DNA of 64,000 bases from Candidatus Sphingobacterium stercorigallinarum (GCA_019115805.1 DXCW01000111.1:1-64000), one strand, 5' to 3'. Positions 1 through 9,319 are shown, counted from the stretch's first letter. The notes: generated by a model not told the origin, from the letters alone. Translations and numbers: made by a program.

Positions 1-26
1 GCTCTGGTTGCAAATTTATATTCCAT
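1..26 (-). CDS. possible 5' end of a minus-strand gene cut by the window edge
   Basis: An ATG at 26-24 on the minus strand opens a frame reading MEYKFATR that is still open at the edge. It lies about 30 bp after the stop of the SDR gene on the same strand, so it could be the next gene of a minus-strand run. Eight codons are too few to name a family, and the frame could equally be chance. Confidence 0.3.
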
Positions 27-56
27 AGTAACGTCGATTAATGAATGCTAAGCATT

Positions 57-851
57 TTAAAAACCCAAGGGTGATGGATATTTAAAATCGTAATTCAGCA
101 AATTAATAATCTTTTCGGAAGTCACATACTTTTTAAAATCGTTTTTCGATTCAAAGCGAGAAGGCACATCAAAATGGTATCTTTTTGCACTTGCGAGAAT
201 AACCTCCTTTTTTGTAGGGTGCACTGGGGCCACCACATTATAAACACCTAAGGGAATGTCGATATTCGACACCTTTTCCATCAGGTTTAACACATCGTCC
301 AGGTGAACGAAATTCGCGAGTTGTTCGCCAGTTTGGCAAACACGGTTCTGAAAATATTTGGCAAATATCCGGTCCTTTCCAAAAAGTCCTCCCAGCCTAA
401 ACACAATTGTATTTGGCAACTTTTGTAACCGGATTTCGGCCGCATAAAGATTCGCATCCATAAGCGACCGTTCACTGTAACTCTCGTCATATCGACCGGT
501 TAAATCGGGATAAATACCGACCGAACTGAGAAACAACATTTTCCCGTAATCAAGTCCGGATAAGGCTTCCCGTATACGGCCGAATCGTTGCTTAACTTCT
601 TCAACAGAAAGGCGCCGAGTAGCGGGTACCGACACGACAACAAAATCGAAATGTACCTGATGTGAAATTAGCAATTCTTGCTCCGCATCAAAATCATGGG
701 TTATCGCCTGGACGCCATCATCCAATAGTCGTTTTCGCTTCTCTTCGTTGGTTGTGGTTGCCCAAATCCTATCTCCCAAGCGAACATGACGTTTGACCAG
801 CTCTTCTCCGACCCAACCGCAACCTAAAACCAGGATATTCCGTTGCGACAT
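57..851 (-). CDS. NAD(P)-dependent SDR/epimerase-like protein (YeeZ type)
   Basis: This is a 264-residue Rossmann-fold protein. An N-terminal GxGxxG nucleotide-binding motif (GCGWVG, residues 10-15) follows a hydrophobic beta strand, and a central SSVGIYP segment matches the active-site strand of extended SDRs. The classical YxxxK pair is not evident: the candidate tyrosine is followed by AAEIR, as in atypical YeeZ-like members whose substrate is unknown. The protein is soluble, with no signal peptide. It starts at ATG 851 and ends 9 bp after proS is initiated further upstream on the same strand, so the two are probably co-transcribed. The fold is clear; the substrate cannot be told. Confidence 0.8.
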   Translation of the reverse strand: MSQRNILVLGCGWVGEELVKRHVRLGDRIWATTTNEEKRKRLLDDGVQAITHDFDAEQELLISHQVHFDFVVVSVPATRRLSVEEVKQRFGRIREALSGLDYGKMLFLSSVGIYPDLTGRYDESYSERSLMDANLYAAEIRLQKLPNTIVFRLGGLFGKDRIFAKYFQNRVCQTGEQLANFVHLDDVLNLMEKVSNIDIPLGVYNVVAPVHPTKKEVILASAKRYHFDVPSRFESKNDFKKYVTSEKIINLLNYDFKYPSPLGF

Positions 852-860
852 ACTATTGAT

Positions 861-2333
861 CTAATAGGCCTTCGCGAATAACACGCGTCTAGCGGACGGC
901 TTTCCAGTAAAAATACATACACCCTCCTCATCTATAGCGTCTAAAGGAATACAACGAATCGTTGCTTTCGTCTCCTCTTTAATTCTCTTCTCAGTTTCAA
1001 CCGTACCATCCCAATGGCAGCTGATGAACCCGCCTTTGGTCTCCAGTGTTTCTCGGAATTCCTCGTAGCTATCGACCTTAGTGATATGCTCATCCCGGAA
1101 TGTCAATGCCTTTTCAAATATACTATCTTGTATCTCCGTTAACAGATTTGCGATGCGGTCAGGCAATCCCGCTTGTTCTACGGTTTCTTTGGTTTGCAAA
1201 TCGCGCCGCGCAAGCTCAACAGTCCCGTTATTCATATCTCTTGCACCTATGGCTACGCGAAGAGGTACTCCCTTTAACTCCCATTCTGCAAACTTGAACC
1301 CTGGCCGCTGTGTATCCCTATCGTCAAACTTGGTGCGCACGCCCAGTTGGGCAAGTGCTGCCATCAGCTGTTTGACATATTCTTCGACTTTCGACTTCTC
1401 TTCCTCAGTCCTATAAATGGGTACAATCACCACTTGGACGGGAGCTAATTTAGGTGGCAAAACGAGTCCTTGATCGTCAGAATGCGCCATGATCAACGCC
1501 CCCATTAATCGAGTCGACACGCCCCAAGAGGTTGCCCAGACATGATCTAACTTTCCTTCTTTATTGGTAAATTTAACATCAAACGCTTTCGCAAAATTCT
1601 GTCCTAAAAAATGCGACGTTCCGGCTTGCAACGCTTTACCATCTTGCATGAGGGCTTCAATACATAACGTATCGACCGCTCCCGCAAAACGCTCATTTTC
1701 GGTTTTTCTTCCTTTCACAACGGGTACAGCCAAGGTCTCTTCCGCAAACTCAGCATATACCTCTAACATTTGCTCCGTCTCAGCGATCGCCTCTTCCCGA
1801 GTAGCATGCGCTGTATGCCCCTCCTGCCACAAGAATTCGGCTGTTCGCAAAAACAACCGTGTTCGCATCTCCCAACGGACCACATTCGCCCACTGGTTCA
1901 CCAATATAGGAAGGTCTCGGTAGGACTCAATCCAGCCACGATAAGTGTTCCAAATTATCGTCTCCGAAGTGGGCCTGACAATGAGCTCCTCTTCCAGCTT
2001 TGCCTCCTCATCCACTACAATCTGCCCGCTGCCATCATTTTTCAACCTATAGTGAGTAACCACCGCACATTCGGTAGCAAACCCCTCCACATGCGAGGCC
2101 TCTTTCGAAAAGAAAGACTTGGGAATAAACAATGGGAAATAGGCGTTAGCGTGTCCTGTTTCCTTAAACCGCGCATCCAACACCGACTGCATGCGTTCCC
2201 ATATCGCGTACCCATACGGTTTGATAACCATACAACCTCTGACTGCCGAATACTCGGCTAAATCCGCCTTGATTACTAAATCGTTATACCATTGTGAATA
2301 GTCTTCACTTCGGCTCGTAATCCCTTTACCCAT
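861..2333 (-). CDS. proS: prolyl-tRNA synthetase, short archaeal/eukaryotic-type form
   Basis: The enzyme charges tRNA-Pro with proline in the cytoplasm. The 490-residue length fits the short ProRS form that lacks the inserted editing domain of the E. coli type. Class II motifs are visible: the PTSETIIW region, motif 2 around [20 protein letters not shown], and motif 3 near [18 protein letters not shown]. An anticodon-binding domain follows (from about residue 300), then the C-terminal extension of this form with spaced cysteines ([21 protein letters not shown]). The start ATG 2333 gives the expected [20 protein letters not shown] beginning. The gene is divergent from the repeat lipoprotein gene. 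Identification is firm. Confidence 0.97.
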   Translation of the reverse strand: MGKGITSRSEDYSQWYNDLVIKADLAEYSAVRGCMVIKPYGYAIWERMQSVLDARFKETGHANAYFPLFIPKSFFSKEASHVEGFATECAVVTHYRLKNDGSGQIVVDEEAKLEEELIVRPTSETIIWNTYRGWIESYRDLPILVNQWANVVRWEMRTRLFLRTAEFLWQEGHTAHATREEAIAETEQMLEVYAEFAEETLAVPVVKGRKTENERFAGAVDTLCIEALMQDGKALQAGTSHFLGQNFAKAFDVKFTNKEGKLDHVWATSWGVSTRLMGALIMAHSDDQGLVLPPKLAPVQVVIVPIYRTEEEKSKVEEYVKQLMAALAQLGVRTKFDDRDTQRPGFKFAEWELKGVPLRVAIGARDMNNGTVELARRDLQTKETVEQAGLPDRIANLLTEIQDSIFEKALTFRDEHITKVDSYEEFRETLETKGGFISCHWDGTVETEKRIKEETKATIRCIPLDAIDEEGVCIFTGKPSARRVLFAKAY

Positions 2334-2446
2334 TGGAATGAAAAATTGTGTAAAACTTAAAATTATATAAAAGAGTGTTTATTGTGCTAAAAAGCCCTTC
2401 GTTATCATCGACATCAATCATTTCCAGCATTCAAGAAAATTATTTG

Positions 2447-2454
2447 TAAATTTG
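2447..2454 (+). promoter_or_regulatory. putative -7 box TAAATTTG for the repeat lipoprotein gene
   Basis: TAAATTTG matches the Bacteroidota sigma-A -7 consensus TAnnTTTG and lies about 85 bp before the ATG at 2540. No clear TTG -33 box is present at the usual distance, so this is a single-element match. Confidence 0.4.
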
Positions 2455-2539
2455 AATGATAGATTAAACCCCTTCGATAAAACCGGGTCTAAGTTAATAA
2501 TTAATGACTGCATTATCGAATTTTAAGCGGCGAGGAATC

Positions 2540-3673
2540 ATGAAAAACGACAAGATATTTAACAAAATAATCATCGGTAGCGTGGCGGCACTATTTCTAC
2601 TTTTAAATAGTGCATGTTCGACCAGTAGTAGAACCGTATACCGCGATGATGTTTATAATAATCAGGACACACGAACAGTATATCAAAGTCCCGATTATTA
2701 CTATACCGATGAAGAAGCGGGAGATAGTCAAGTTGCTCAATCTGATTATTATGCGGATGAGTACACTGACGAGGAATACGTAGAAGATGGCGGCTATCAG
2801 GACTTAGAATACGCCAACCGGATCAATCGATTCTACTACTCGTCTCCAGGAATGGCGTATTACGACCCTTGGTTTGATCCGTGGTACGGATATAGTGGCT
2901 TTGGTCTCGGTTGGAATTCGGGATGGGGCTGGTCTCTCGGGTTCAATTGGGGTTCACCTTGGTACGGCTATGGCTGGGGTTCACCTTGGTATGGACGCGG
3001 TTGGGGATCGCCTTGGTACGGGTATAACTATTGGGGGCCGAGCTCCTACTATAGCTATTGGGGACATCCTTACTACTATGGCGGGAATCATTATTACAGT
3101 GGCGGTAGTCGCTATTACGCAGACCGTCAACCTTCCTATAGAACGCCTTATAATAGAAATAGCGGACGTACCGCCATCACGCGAGACGCCAGTGGACGTA
3201 TACACACAGGGCGTACAGCGAGCAGACGCACAGCGACCTCTCGGAGTGATGGAACGGTTAGACGCACAACAAACGACCGGGGAACAGTGAATCGCACACC
3301 CAGCTCAAGAACTGCGGATCGGCGCACCCCTGGCACTGTTAACAGGACTCCGACATCACGTACACAACCGAATAGAGGGACCGTGACACGCACGCCCCGA
3401 AATAGAAATCAAGGAACGGTAAACCGTACGCCGACCTCACGGACTAGTCCACGGGTTAATCGTTCGGCGCCTACCCGTCAGACACCTGCCAGCCGCTCAC
3501 GGGGAACAATACAACAGCGCACTCCCTCAAGGAATACGCCTCCCGCACGTTCTAGTGGCAGAATAAACAGAGGGACCCCTAGCAGCAGCAGCGGGATTAG
3601 CCGAGGCAGCTCGGGTAGCCGTAGTTCTGGAGGTGGCGGGGCTTCCTCGGGAAGAAGCAGCGGCAGACGTTAA
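2540..3673 (+). CDS. W/G/Y-rich and R/T/S-rich repeat lipoprotein
   Basis: I chose ATG 2540 rather than the track start 2504 because it gives a lipoprotein signal peptide (hydrophobic IIIGSVAALFLLL, lipobox LNSAC) and has GAGGA just upstream. The mature 350-residue part has three zones. An acidic Tyr/Asp zone comes first. A Trp/Gly/Tyr zone follows, with a 9-residue unit WGSPWYGxG repeated three times. A long basic Arg/Thr/Ser/Pro tail contains imperfect copies of GTVNRTPTSRT and ends in a Ser/Gly/Arg run. I recognise no enzymatic domain. Similar low-complexity lipoproteins occur in Sphingobacteriaceae; a surface or envelope structural role is only an inference. It ends before a strong terminator. 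Confidence 0.75.
   Translation: MKNDKIFNKIIIGSVAALFLLLNSACSTSSRTVYRDDVYNNQDTRTVYQSPDYYYTDEEAGDSQVAQSDYYADEYTDEEYVEDGGYQDLEYANRINRFYYSSPGMAYYDPWFDPWYGYSGFGLGWNSGWGWSLGFNWGSPWYGYGWGSPWYGRGWGSPWYGYNYWGPSSYYSYWGHPYYYGGNHYYSGGSRYYADRQPSYRTPYNRNSGRTAITRDASGRIHTGRTASRRTATSRSDGTVRRTTNDRGTVNRTPSSRTADRRTPGTVNRTPTSRTQPNRGTVTRTPRNRNQGTVNRTPTSRTSPRVNRSAPTRQTPASRSRGTIQQRTPSRNTPPARSSGRINRGTPSSSSGISRGSSGSRSSGGGGASSGRSSGRR
2948..3028 (+). repeat. three 27-bp tandem coding repeats (WGSPWYGxG)
   Basis: Three consecutive 9-codon units inside the lipoprotein gene each encode WGSPWYG followed by two variable residues (YG, RG, YN). They differ at several third positions, so they are not a fresh slippage product. 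Confidence 0.85.
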
Positions 3674-3712
3674 AACAAGCCCATAGCCGAAGCATTATCG
3701 GCTCAAGTATAG

Positions 3713-3746
3713 AAAATGCCTAATGTTAAAACATTAGGCATTTTTT
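3713..3746 (+). terminator. Rho-independent terminator after the repeat lipoprotein gene
   Basis: A perfect inverted repeat, AAAATGCCTAATGTT and its complement, closes directly into a T run. It overlaps the track start 3716 of the next ORF, which is a reason to place that gene's start downstream at 3812. Confidence 0.85.
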
Positions 3747-3811
3747 CCGTGCTGGACATATTGTCGTATATTTACAGGGGATATTTGACAGCAGATAAAC
3801 ATAAAAATTAC

Positions 3812-5362
3812 ATGAAGCGAACCTTACTCTTCACCCTCTTTATTGCTGGGTTCTCGAGCTTTCACACCGCAAATGCGCAATCCTTAATCGACAATGCCCT
3901 TTCTGTCTCACGAGACCTGAATTCAGGGACAGCACGTTTTAAGGCTATGGGTGGTGTTGGAACAGCACTAGGTGGCGACATCAGCTCCATATCTGGTAAT
4001 CCAGCTGGACTGGGATTTTACGGTCAATCCGATTTTTCCATCAGCGTGAACTATTTGAACAATTCAAACCGATCAAATTTTTTCGGAAATTCCACCACTC
4101 AACAGCAAGGGACTTTAGGTTTGGAAAACGTAGGTGTGGTCATACATTATCCTACGTTTAATGCTCCCGACTACGGCTGGCAAAATTTCAATTTCGGATT
4201 TAGTGTGGACAGGCAAAATAACTTTGCAGATCACCTCAACTATTCGGGGATCAATGCGGACAACTCGATCATGCATTATTACTCCGATCTCATGGAAGAT
4301 GATAACGCGTTCGCCTCCGACTTTTTGAGCTCGTATTTAGTCGATGTGGACCGAAACGGCCGATACGTACCGACCGTCTTGGAAGCTGATCCCAAAGCGC
4401 AGCAGATTGATGTGATAACGAAGGGGGCGAAATACCGTGCTAACGTATCGGTTGGAGGCAATTACAGCAACAAGTTTTATATAGGAGCTACATTTGGCTT
4501 TACGTCATTTAAGTACGACTCGAAAAACACCTTCTACGAAGGCGGATGGACAAAAACTGCAGCAGAAATCGGTCAGGACAATCCCAATTCCGAATTTTTA
4601 GACCCCGGAAAACCGGCTTATCAATATACCGACATCAACTATGATCTTGATGACTTTAACGACATCTATTATGAAGGTTCCGGTGTCAACATGGGCATCG
4701 GTATGATTTACAAACCCAGTTGGGATTGGAATATCGGTCTTAATATTACAACTCCAACCTGGACCGCAATCCGTGAGGAAAGCCGGATAGAAACATCTGC
4801 TCAATATTATCAATCAGAAAACAGCGATACACCACTCCATCCCAGCTATTATTCCGAGCTTACCGGAGGAGTTTACGATTACACCATCATTTCTCCGTGG
4901 AAAACCTCGGTCGGGCTAACAAAATTCTTCTCGAGAGGTCTCCTGTCCGCTGATTTGGAATACATAAACTACTCGTCGATTAAATATCGAGAAAGTGCGG
5001 GCGGCGCAGATTATAGCTTCGAAAACCAGCAAAATCTAGCGATTCAAAATCTGTACAGAGGAACATTTAATTTCAAGGTTGGAGGGGAATTCCTATTTAC
5101 TGATCGACTGGCCGCGCGAGCCGGCATGCATTTATTAGGCTCCCCATATAAAGGTGCTGAAGAAATGGATTATATTGCTAGTGCCGGACTAGGATACGTC
5201 ATCACAAATTCTATTTACGTAGATCTTACTGCTCAGCAATACAAAGCCATCAACTACAATCACCACGCTTACCCGATGGGGAGCTGGGACAGTCCCATTC
5301 CTACGGCAAAGGTGAAAAACAACCGCACCAACGTCGTACTTACCTTAGGCGCCAAATTTTAG
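3812..5362 (+). CDS. OmpP1/FadL/TodX-family outer-membrane transport protein
   Basis: This is a 516-residue outer-membrane beta barrel of the FadL-like family, which moves hydrophobic compounds across the outer membrane. The ATG at 3812 gives a clean signal peptide (MKRTLLFTLFIAGF, ending HTANAQ). The earlier track start at 3716 lies inside a terminator. The family signature follows: TARFKAMGGVGTALGGDISS and GNPAGLGFY, corresponding to the FadL hatch region. Alternating aromatic/polar strands run to a terminal Phe (LTLGAKF), as expected for barrel assembly. It is probably monocistronic, since terminators flank it. The family is secure; the ligand is unknown. Confidence 0.88.
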   Translation: MKRTLLFTLFIAGFSSFHTANAQSLIDNALSVSRDLNSGTARFKAMGGVGTALGGDISSISGNPAGLGFYGQSDFSISVNYLNNSNRSNFFGNSTTQQQGTLGLENVGVVIHYPTFNAPDYGWQNFNFGFSVDRQNNFADHLNYSGINADNSIMHYYSDLMEDDNAFASDFLSSYLVDVDRNGRYVPTVLEADPKAQQIDVITKGAKYRANVSVGGNYSNKFYIGATFGFTSFKYDSKNTFYEGGWTKTAAEIGQDNPNSEFLDPGKPAYQYTDINYDLDDFNDIYYEGSGVNMGIGMIYKPSWDWNIGLNITTPTWTAIREESRIETSAQYYQSENSDTPLHPSYYSELTGGVYDYTIISPWKTSVGLTKFFSRGLLSADLEYINYSSIKYRESAGGADYSFENQQNLAIQNLYRGTFNFKVGGEFLFTDRLAARAGMHLLGSPYKGAEEMDYIASAGLGYVITNSIYVDLTAQQYKAINYNHHAYPMGSWDSPIPTAKVKNNRTNVVLTLGAKF

Positions 5363-5377
5363 ACGAACAGCAAAACG

Positions 5378-5413
5378 AAAAAAGATCCAGCCGCATGGCT
5401 GGATCTTTTTTTT
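5378..5413. terminator. bidirectional terminator between the OmpP1-like and NfeD-like genes
   Basis: The arms AAAGATCCAGCC and GGCTGGATCTTT around a GCAT loop are flanked by an A tract on the left and a T tract on the right. The structure can therefore end the plus-strand porin gene and the minus-strand NfeD gene, which converge here. Confidence 0.85.
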
Positions 5414-5431
5414 ATGTACTCGGTGCGTGAA

Positions 5432-6784
5432 CTAGGCATCCTGTTGCGGAGCTCTACGAACAAACAGGTTATAATTTTCATGTTTTTCCACCACGATTGC
5501 CTCCCCAACTTCGATATAACTATCAAGTGCAATAGCATCATACCAGACCCCCTCGATTTCTATTTTTCCACTTGGACGCATCACGGTCCGCGCAACCCCA
5601 TTCTTATGAATTAAACTCGCTTTCGATGCCGATGAGGTATATCCTTCCGTCGAACGCTGTTCATCTTGTAAAACCAATTTTTTAAAGGCACTCGAGTCGA
5701 GAATATTACGCCCAAAAATAACCATCAGCACAATGGTCAACACCATCGCACCAATCACGATAATAAAGGAATTCATCAATAATCCAGGTTGTGTAAGTTT
5801 AAAATCAAAATAATCATTAGCCACCATTGAGAACGCTAAACCACAGAGCATTAAAATAATCCCTGAAATCCCAGCAATCCCAAAACCTGGAATGACAAAT
5901 ATCTCCAAGGTCATCAATAACACACCTACTACAAAAATAGCGATTTCCCAGTGGTCAGCGAGACCTTGTAACCATAATGGAGCAAAAAACAGCACTCCAC
6001 AAAGCACTGCTACCACCAAGGCAAAACCAATACCAGGTGTTTGGAGCTCAAAATAAATACCTCCAATAATCCCCATGATGAGCAAACCGCTGACCAAGGG
6101 ATTGATAAGAAATCGTATGACCTGATCAACCCAAGTCACTTTGTGGGCAATAATTTGCGGTTGGTCAATGTCTAAAGCTGCATAAATTTCTTCCGTACTT
6201 TTTACACTTTTCTTGGCTAAACCGATATCGACTGCCTCCGAGGTTGTCAGCGTCAACAACTTCCCTTCCTCTTTTAACGATGGCAAGGAAACAGACGGAT
6301 CCACGAAAGCCTCCGCTACACGAGGGTCCCGCCCTTTCGTTTCAGCCGTAGCTCGCATCAATCCACGCATATAGGATTGGTATTTCTCTGGCATAATATC
6401 CCCGCTTTGATTGACCACAGAAGCCGCCCCTAAACTTGCCCCCGTCTGCATAAAAATATGATCTGAGGCCAAGGCAATTAGGGCACCTGCAGAGGCTGCA
6501 TTGTTGTTTACATACACAATACTTTCAAATCGGTTGGCATTCAATAAACTCGAACGTATGGAGTCGGCAAAATTTAACGCACCACCAAAAGTATTCAGAT
6601 CGATAAGAAAATAATCTACCTGATTCTGCTCTGCTTGCGCTAACGCATTTTTCACCGTGCGCCAAGCGTTCGGACCAATATCCTCTTTAACCGAAACAGT
6701 ATAAATTGATTGTCCTGCGCTATGCTGAGCCATCAGCACTATCAAGGTAGCAACACCAAAAATGAATTTCGTAATTTTGCTCAT
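5432..6784 (-). CDS. NfeD-family membrane protein with ClpP-class serine protease domain
   Basis: This is a full-length 450-residue NfeD1b-type protein. A signal peptide (residues 1-25) leads into a ClpP/SppA-like domain (about 30-225) with an NNNAASAGALIALA segment carrying the nucleophile serine and a later Lys in MPEKYQSYM, as expected for a Ser-Lys dyad. Four or five membrane segments follow (about 225-365), then a C-terminal OB-fold NfeD domain (about 385-445). Family members cleave or chaperone membrane proteins such as stomatin partners; no stomatin gene is adjacent here. It is divergent from the DUF4905-like gene, with only 40 bp between the two starts. Confidence 0.9.
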   Translation of the reverse strand: MSKITKFIFGVATLIVLMAQHSAGQSIYTVSVKEDIGPNAWRTVKNALAQAEQNQVDYFLIDLNTFGGALNFADSIRSSLLNANRFESIVYVNNNAASAGALIALASDHIFMQTGASLGAASVVNQSGDIMPEKYQSYMRGLMRATAETKGRDPRVAEAFVDPSVSLPSLKEEGKLLTLTTSEAVDIGLAKKSVKSTEEIYAALDIDQPQIIAHKVTWVDQVIRFLINPLVSGLLIMGIIGGIYFELQTPGIGFALVVAVLCGVLFFAPLWLQGLADHWEIAIFVVGVLLMTLEIFVIPGFGIAGISGIILMLCGLAFSMVANDYFDFKLTQPGLLMNSFIIVIGAMVLTIVLMVIFGRNILDSSAFKKLVLQDEQRSTEGYTSSASKASLIHKNGVARTVMRPSGKIEIEGVWYDAIALDSYIEVGEAIVVEKHENYNLFVRRAPQQDA

Positions 6785-6824
6785 ATGATCTTAGTTTATG
6801 ACCCAATAATAACGCTGCTATCGG

Positions 6825-7574
6825 ATGACTAAAGATACGATAAATAAAGTTTTCCAGAAAGCGTTCCAATCGAATATCTGGAAAATAGAAATGGATACGG
6901 AACAACATCAACTCGCTATTGAAACCAGAGATACGGACACCACTATACCCACATTTTACGCGATTGACTTCAAAGGAACCGCCCTTATGCATCCGCTGAT
7001 CATGGAGGAAAAAGAATGGACGTTAGATGGGATACAAAACGGCTTTATCGTCCTAAAATGTGTCGGTGAACACACGCCAATACAAGAAGGCGTTCAAGTG
7101 CGACGAATAAGCGACGGACAAAACACCTATTTCAGTAGAGAACACATCCTAGTCGACACGTTTGCGCACTGCATTATTGTCCGACACCGCAACATCGCTA
7201 GCGGACAATTGTGGAAAATAGCGCTCGACACCGGTCAATCCGAGCCGTTCACGGAAAGCGAAACGCCCGCAACTGTCCATACGGTCAATTACCCAATCCC
7301 GTATAAAGACACCCCTGCGTTTTTCGAAAATACGCCCTTCGAAAGACCGCTTTGGCTAAGCAAAGTAGAAAACAATTATTTATGGTGTTATCATCAAGTC
7401 ACCGAGAATGGGTTCGATCTTATTTTAACGAAAAGTGATTTAAACCAAATACTGGATCAGCAAGTCATACTCTCGGGTATGGAGAAAATGATTCCTCAAC
7501 CTTATTTTCAATTGGGAAATCAGATTTTCTTTATGACTTATAATAAGCGAAAAATTATCGCATTTTTAGTATAA
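6825..7574 (+). CDS. hypothetical protein, DUF4905-like
   Basis: This is a 249-residue soluble protein with no signal peptide and no catalytic motif that I recognise. Its run of short beta segments resembles the uncharacterised Bacteroidota family I recall as DUF4905; that assignment is from memory. It opens an apparent operon with a LysM protein (11-bp gap), uridine kinase and a short Cys-rich protein. Confidence 0.55.
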   Translation: MTKDTINKVFQKAFQSNIWKIEMDTEQHQLAIETRDTDTTIPTFYAIDFKGTALMHPLIMEEKEWTLDGIQNGFIVLKCVGEHTPIQEGVQVRRISDGQNTYFSREHILVDTFAHCIIVRHRNIASGQLWKIALDTGQSEPFTESETPATVHTVNYPIPYKDTPAFFENTPFERPLWLSKVENNYLWCYHQVTENGFDLILTKSDLNQILDQQVILSGMEKMIPQPYFQLGNQIFFMTYNKRKIIAFLV

Positions 7575-7585
7575 TTGCATCTGAA

Positions 7586-8512
7586 ATGAAGGAACATTTA
7601 CTATGGACCCCTTATCGACGGGTTTCTACTCTCTTTTCGGTGTTTTTTGTTTTTCTGTGTGTTGTCACTACGCAAGCTCAGACGACTACACCGAGCACCG
7701 AAACCACCGTCATCGATGGAAAAACATACATCACCCACCCGATTCATGCAAAAGACACCTATTATTCGTTAAGTAGAATATATGGAGTGCCTGTGAAGAA
7801 CATCATGGATGCAAATAACCGGAAGAGTCTTCGCGTGGGGGATTTCGCGCATATACCCGCAGCAGAAAAAAACATAACTAAAAAAACAGACTCGAGTGAC
7901 GCTATTTCATCCACGCAAGAAACAACCAACACCAAACCGCTAGGCAGCGGGGTGCGAGAGACTGTAACTGGTAAGGTCTTAACCGAATATAAAGTCGGTG
8001 CAAAGGAAACGCTGTTTTCTATTGCTCGGCGATTCGGAAGTACCGTCGAGGATGTTAAAAAACTAAACGGGCTGGATTCGGACGCTTTAAAAGAAGGACA
8101 GGTCCTCAAGATCCCCGATGGGCCGGTCTCGATTACGACTACGTCGACCGCTCCCTCGGCAATCAATATCCCGTTACCCGATAACATCACTCGAGAAGAA
8201 ATTGAATTCGAAACCAATCGGTACGGCATCCGAGAAAAAAAAGAAAAAGGTATCGGTATTTGGATGGATAATTTAGAAGCGCGGGGGAAAAGCAATCTAG
8301 CGCTTCATCGAACCGCACCAGTGGGCACCATTCTAAAGATTACCAATCCACTTACTAAAAGCGTAACCTTCGCCAAGGTGGTCGGTAAGTTTTCGGAAAC
8401 TGCAGAAAGCAAAGATGCAATCGTTATTTTATCCAAATCTGCAGCATCTTATATCGGTGCGTTAGATCGACGATTCCTGATAGAAATTACCTACGGCGCT
8501 CCCGTAAACTAG
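7586..8512 (+). CDS. secreted LysM peptidoglycan-binding protein with RlpA-like (DPBB) C-terminus
   Basis: A signal peptide (hydrophobic FSVFFVFLCVVTTQAQ, residues about 17-32) precedes two LysM repeats: about 50-90 (IHAKDTYYSLSRIYGVP to DFAHIP) and about 130-175 (YKVGAKETLFSIARRFG to VLKIP). The C-terminus (about 225-305) contains NLALHRTAPVGTILKITNP, which matches the double-psi beta-barrel segment of RlpA-like proteins. The catalytic Asp/His arrangement of true RlpA is not clear, so it may bind rather than cut glycan. It should act in the periplasm on peptidoglycan. It sits between the DUF4905-like gene and udk with short gaps, suggesting one transcript. Confidence 0.85.
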   Translation: MKEHLLWTPYRRVSTLFSVFFVFLCVVTTQAQTTTPSTETTVIDGKTYITHPIHAKDTYYSLSRIYGVPVKNIMDANNRKSLRVGDFAHIPAAEKNITKKTDSSDAISSTQETTNTKPLGSGVRETVTGKVLTEYKVGAKETLFSIARRFGSTVEDVKKLNGLDSDALKEGQVLKIPDGPVSITTTSTAPSAINIPLPDNITREEIEFETNRYGIREKKEKGIGIWMDNLEARGKSNLALHRTAPVGTILKITNPLTKSVTFAKVVGKFSETAESKDAIVILSKSAASYIGALDRRFLIEITYGAPVN

Positions 8513-8524
8513 ATTACGAGTGAC

Positions 8525-9175
8525 ATGTGTACACGCAACCGTCCATTTTTAATAGGTATTGCCGGAAGCAGTGGCTCCGGGAAGACATTTTTTTTGAAAA
8601 ACTTTCTTGATCACTTTGCCGCGGATCAAATCACGTTGATTTCTCAAGATGATTATTATATCCCCGCGAACACCAAAACGCAGGAAGAGAATCGACTTTA
8701 TAATTTCGATGTCCCCACGGCAATTAATCGATCACTATTTTTCGACCATATTCGCGATCTTCTTGACGGCAAGTCTGTCACCCAACTGGAATACACTTTC
8801 AACAACCCAAGCATCGCGCCCAAAGTATTAGAGATCAAACCAGCGCCCGTGCTCGTAGTGGAGGGCTTATTTATATTTCACTATCAAGAGATCAACGACT
8901 TACTGGATTACAGGATCTTTCTAGAAGCAGACGAATCAATCGCCCTCAAGAGACGGTTGAGAAGGGATCTAATCGAGCGTGGTTACGGCCACGATGACGT
9001 CATGTACAAATGGGTCAACCATGTGTTACCGGCGTTTAAATCGTATTTATTACCGCACCGCGAACAATGCGACTTAGTCATCAAAAACAACATCGACGAT
9101 CCGGGCATTATTACTGATTATACCGCGCAAATCGCGCTTGAATTAAAACAACAGCTACCCCTAAAGACCCCGTAA
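8525..9175 (+). CDS. udk: uridine kinase
   Basis: The enzyme phosphorylates uridine and cytidine in pyrimidine salvage. The 216-residue protein has a P-loop GSSGSGKT at residues 14-21, a DDYY segment (QDDYYIPA), the VVEGLFIFHY strand and an RRLRRDLIERG lid region, all in the usual order of the phosphoribulokinase/uridine kinase family. The length is normal. It follows the LysM gene by 12 bp and is itself followed after 3 bp by the small Cys/Lys-rich ORF. A divergent phosphoribulokinase-like role is unlikely given the length. Confidence 0.9.
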   Translation: MCTRNRPFLIGIAGSSGSGKTFFLKNFLDHFAADQITLISQDDYYIPANTKTQEENRLYNFDVPTAINRSLFFDHIRDLLDGKSVTQLEYTFNNPSIAPKVLEIKPAPVLVVEGLFIFHYQEINDLLDYRIFLEADESIALKRRLRRDLIERGYGHDDVMYKWVNHVLPAFKSYLLPHREQCDLVIKNNIDDPGIITDYTAQIALELKQQLPLKTP

Positions 9176-9178
9176 CCC

Positions 9179-9319
9179 ATGAACAAGCTCGAAACAATCG
9201 ACATCAACTTGTCGCAGGAAATGCGGAAATGCTTTTGGTCCTCCGAAGAGCTATGTTTCAAAAAATGTTGTAAGAAATATAAAAAGGGAAAACGGTGCAA
9301 AAAATGTCCCAAAAGCTAA
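9179..9319 (+). CDS. 46-residue Cys/Lys-rich small protein, absent from the ORF track
   Basis: An ATG at 9179, 3 bp after the udk stop, opens a 46-codon frame ending TAA at 9319. The C-terminal half is dense in Cys and Lys: six cysteines in the last 29 residues, in the pattern C-x11-C-x3-CC-x8-C-x2-C, ending KKCPKS. This looks like a small metal-binding or nucleic-acid-binding protein. Tight coupling to udk and the strongly non-random composition argue that it is real. I recall similar short KKCCKKYKKGKRCKKCPK-type proteins in other Bacteroidota, but cannot verify that here. The function is unknown. Confidence 0.7.
   Translation: MNKLETIDINLSQEMRKCFWSSEELCFKKCCKKYKKGKRCKKCPKS

Noticed and set aside
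1770-2261. Plus-strand 163-residue ORF inside proS
   Set aside because: It lies fully within proS on the other strand and has no recognisable feature.
7762-8295. Minus-strand 177-residue ORF opposite the LysM gene
   Set aside because: It is a shadow of a well-supported plus-strand gene; composition is Ser/Pro-rich and it has no motif or context.
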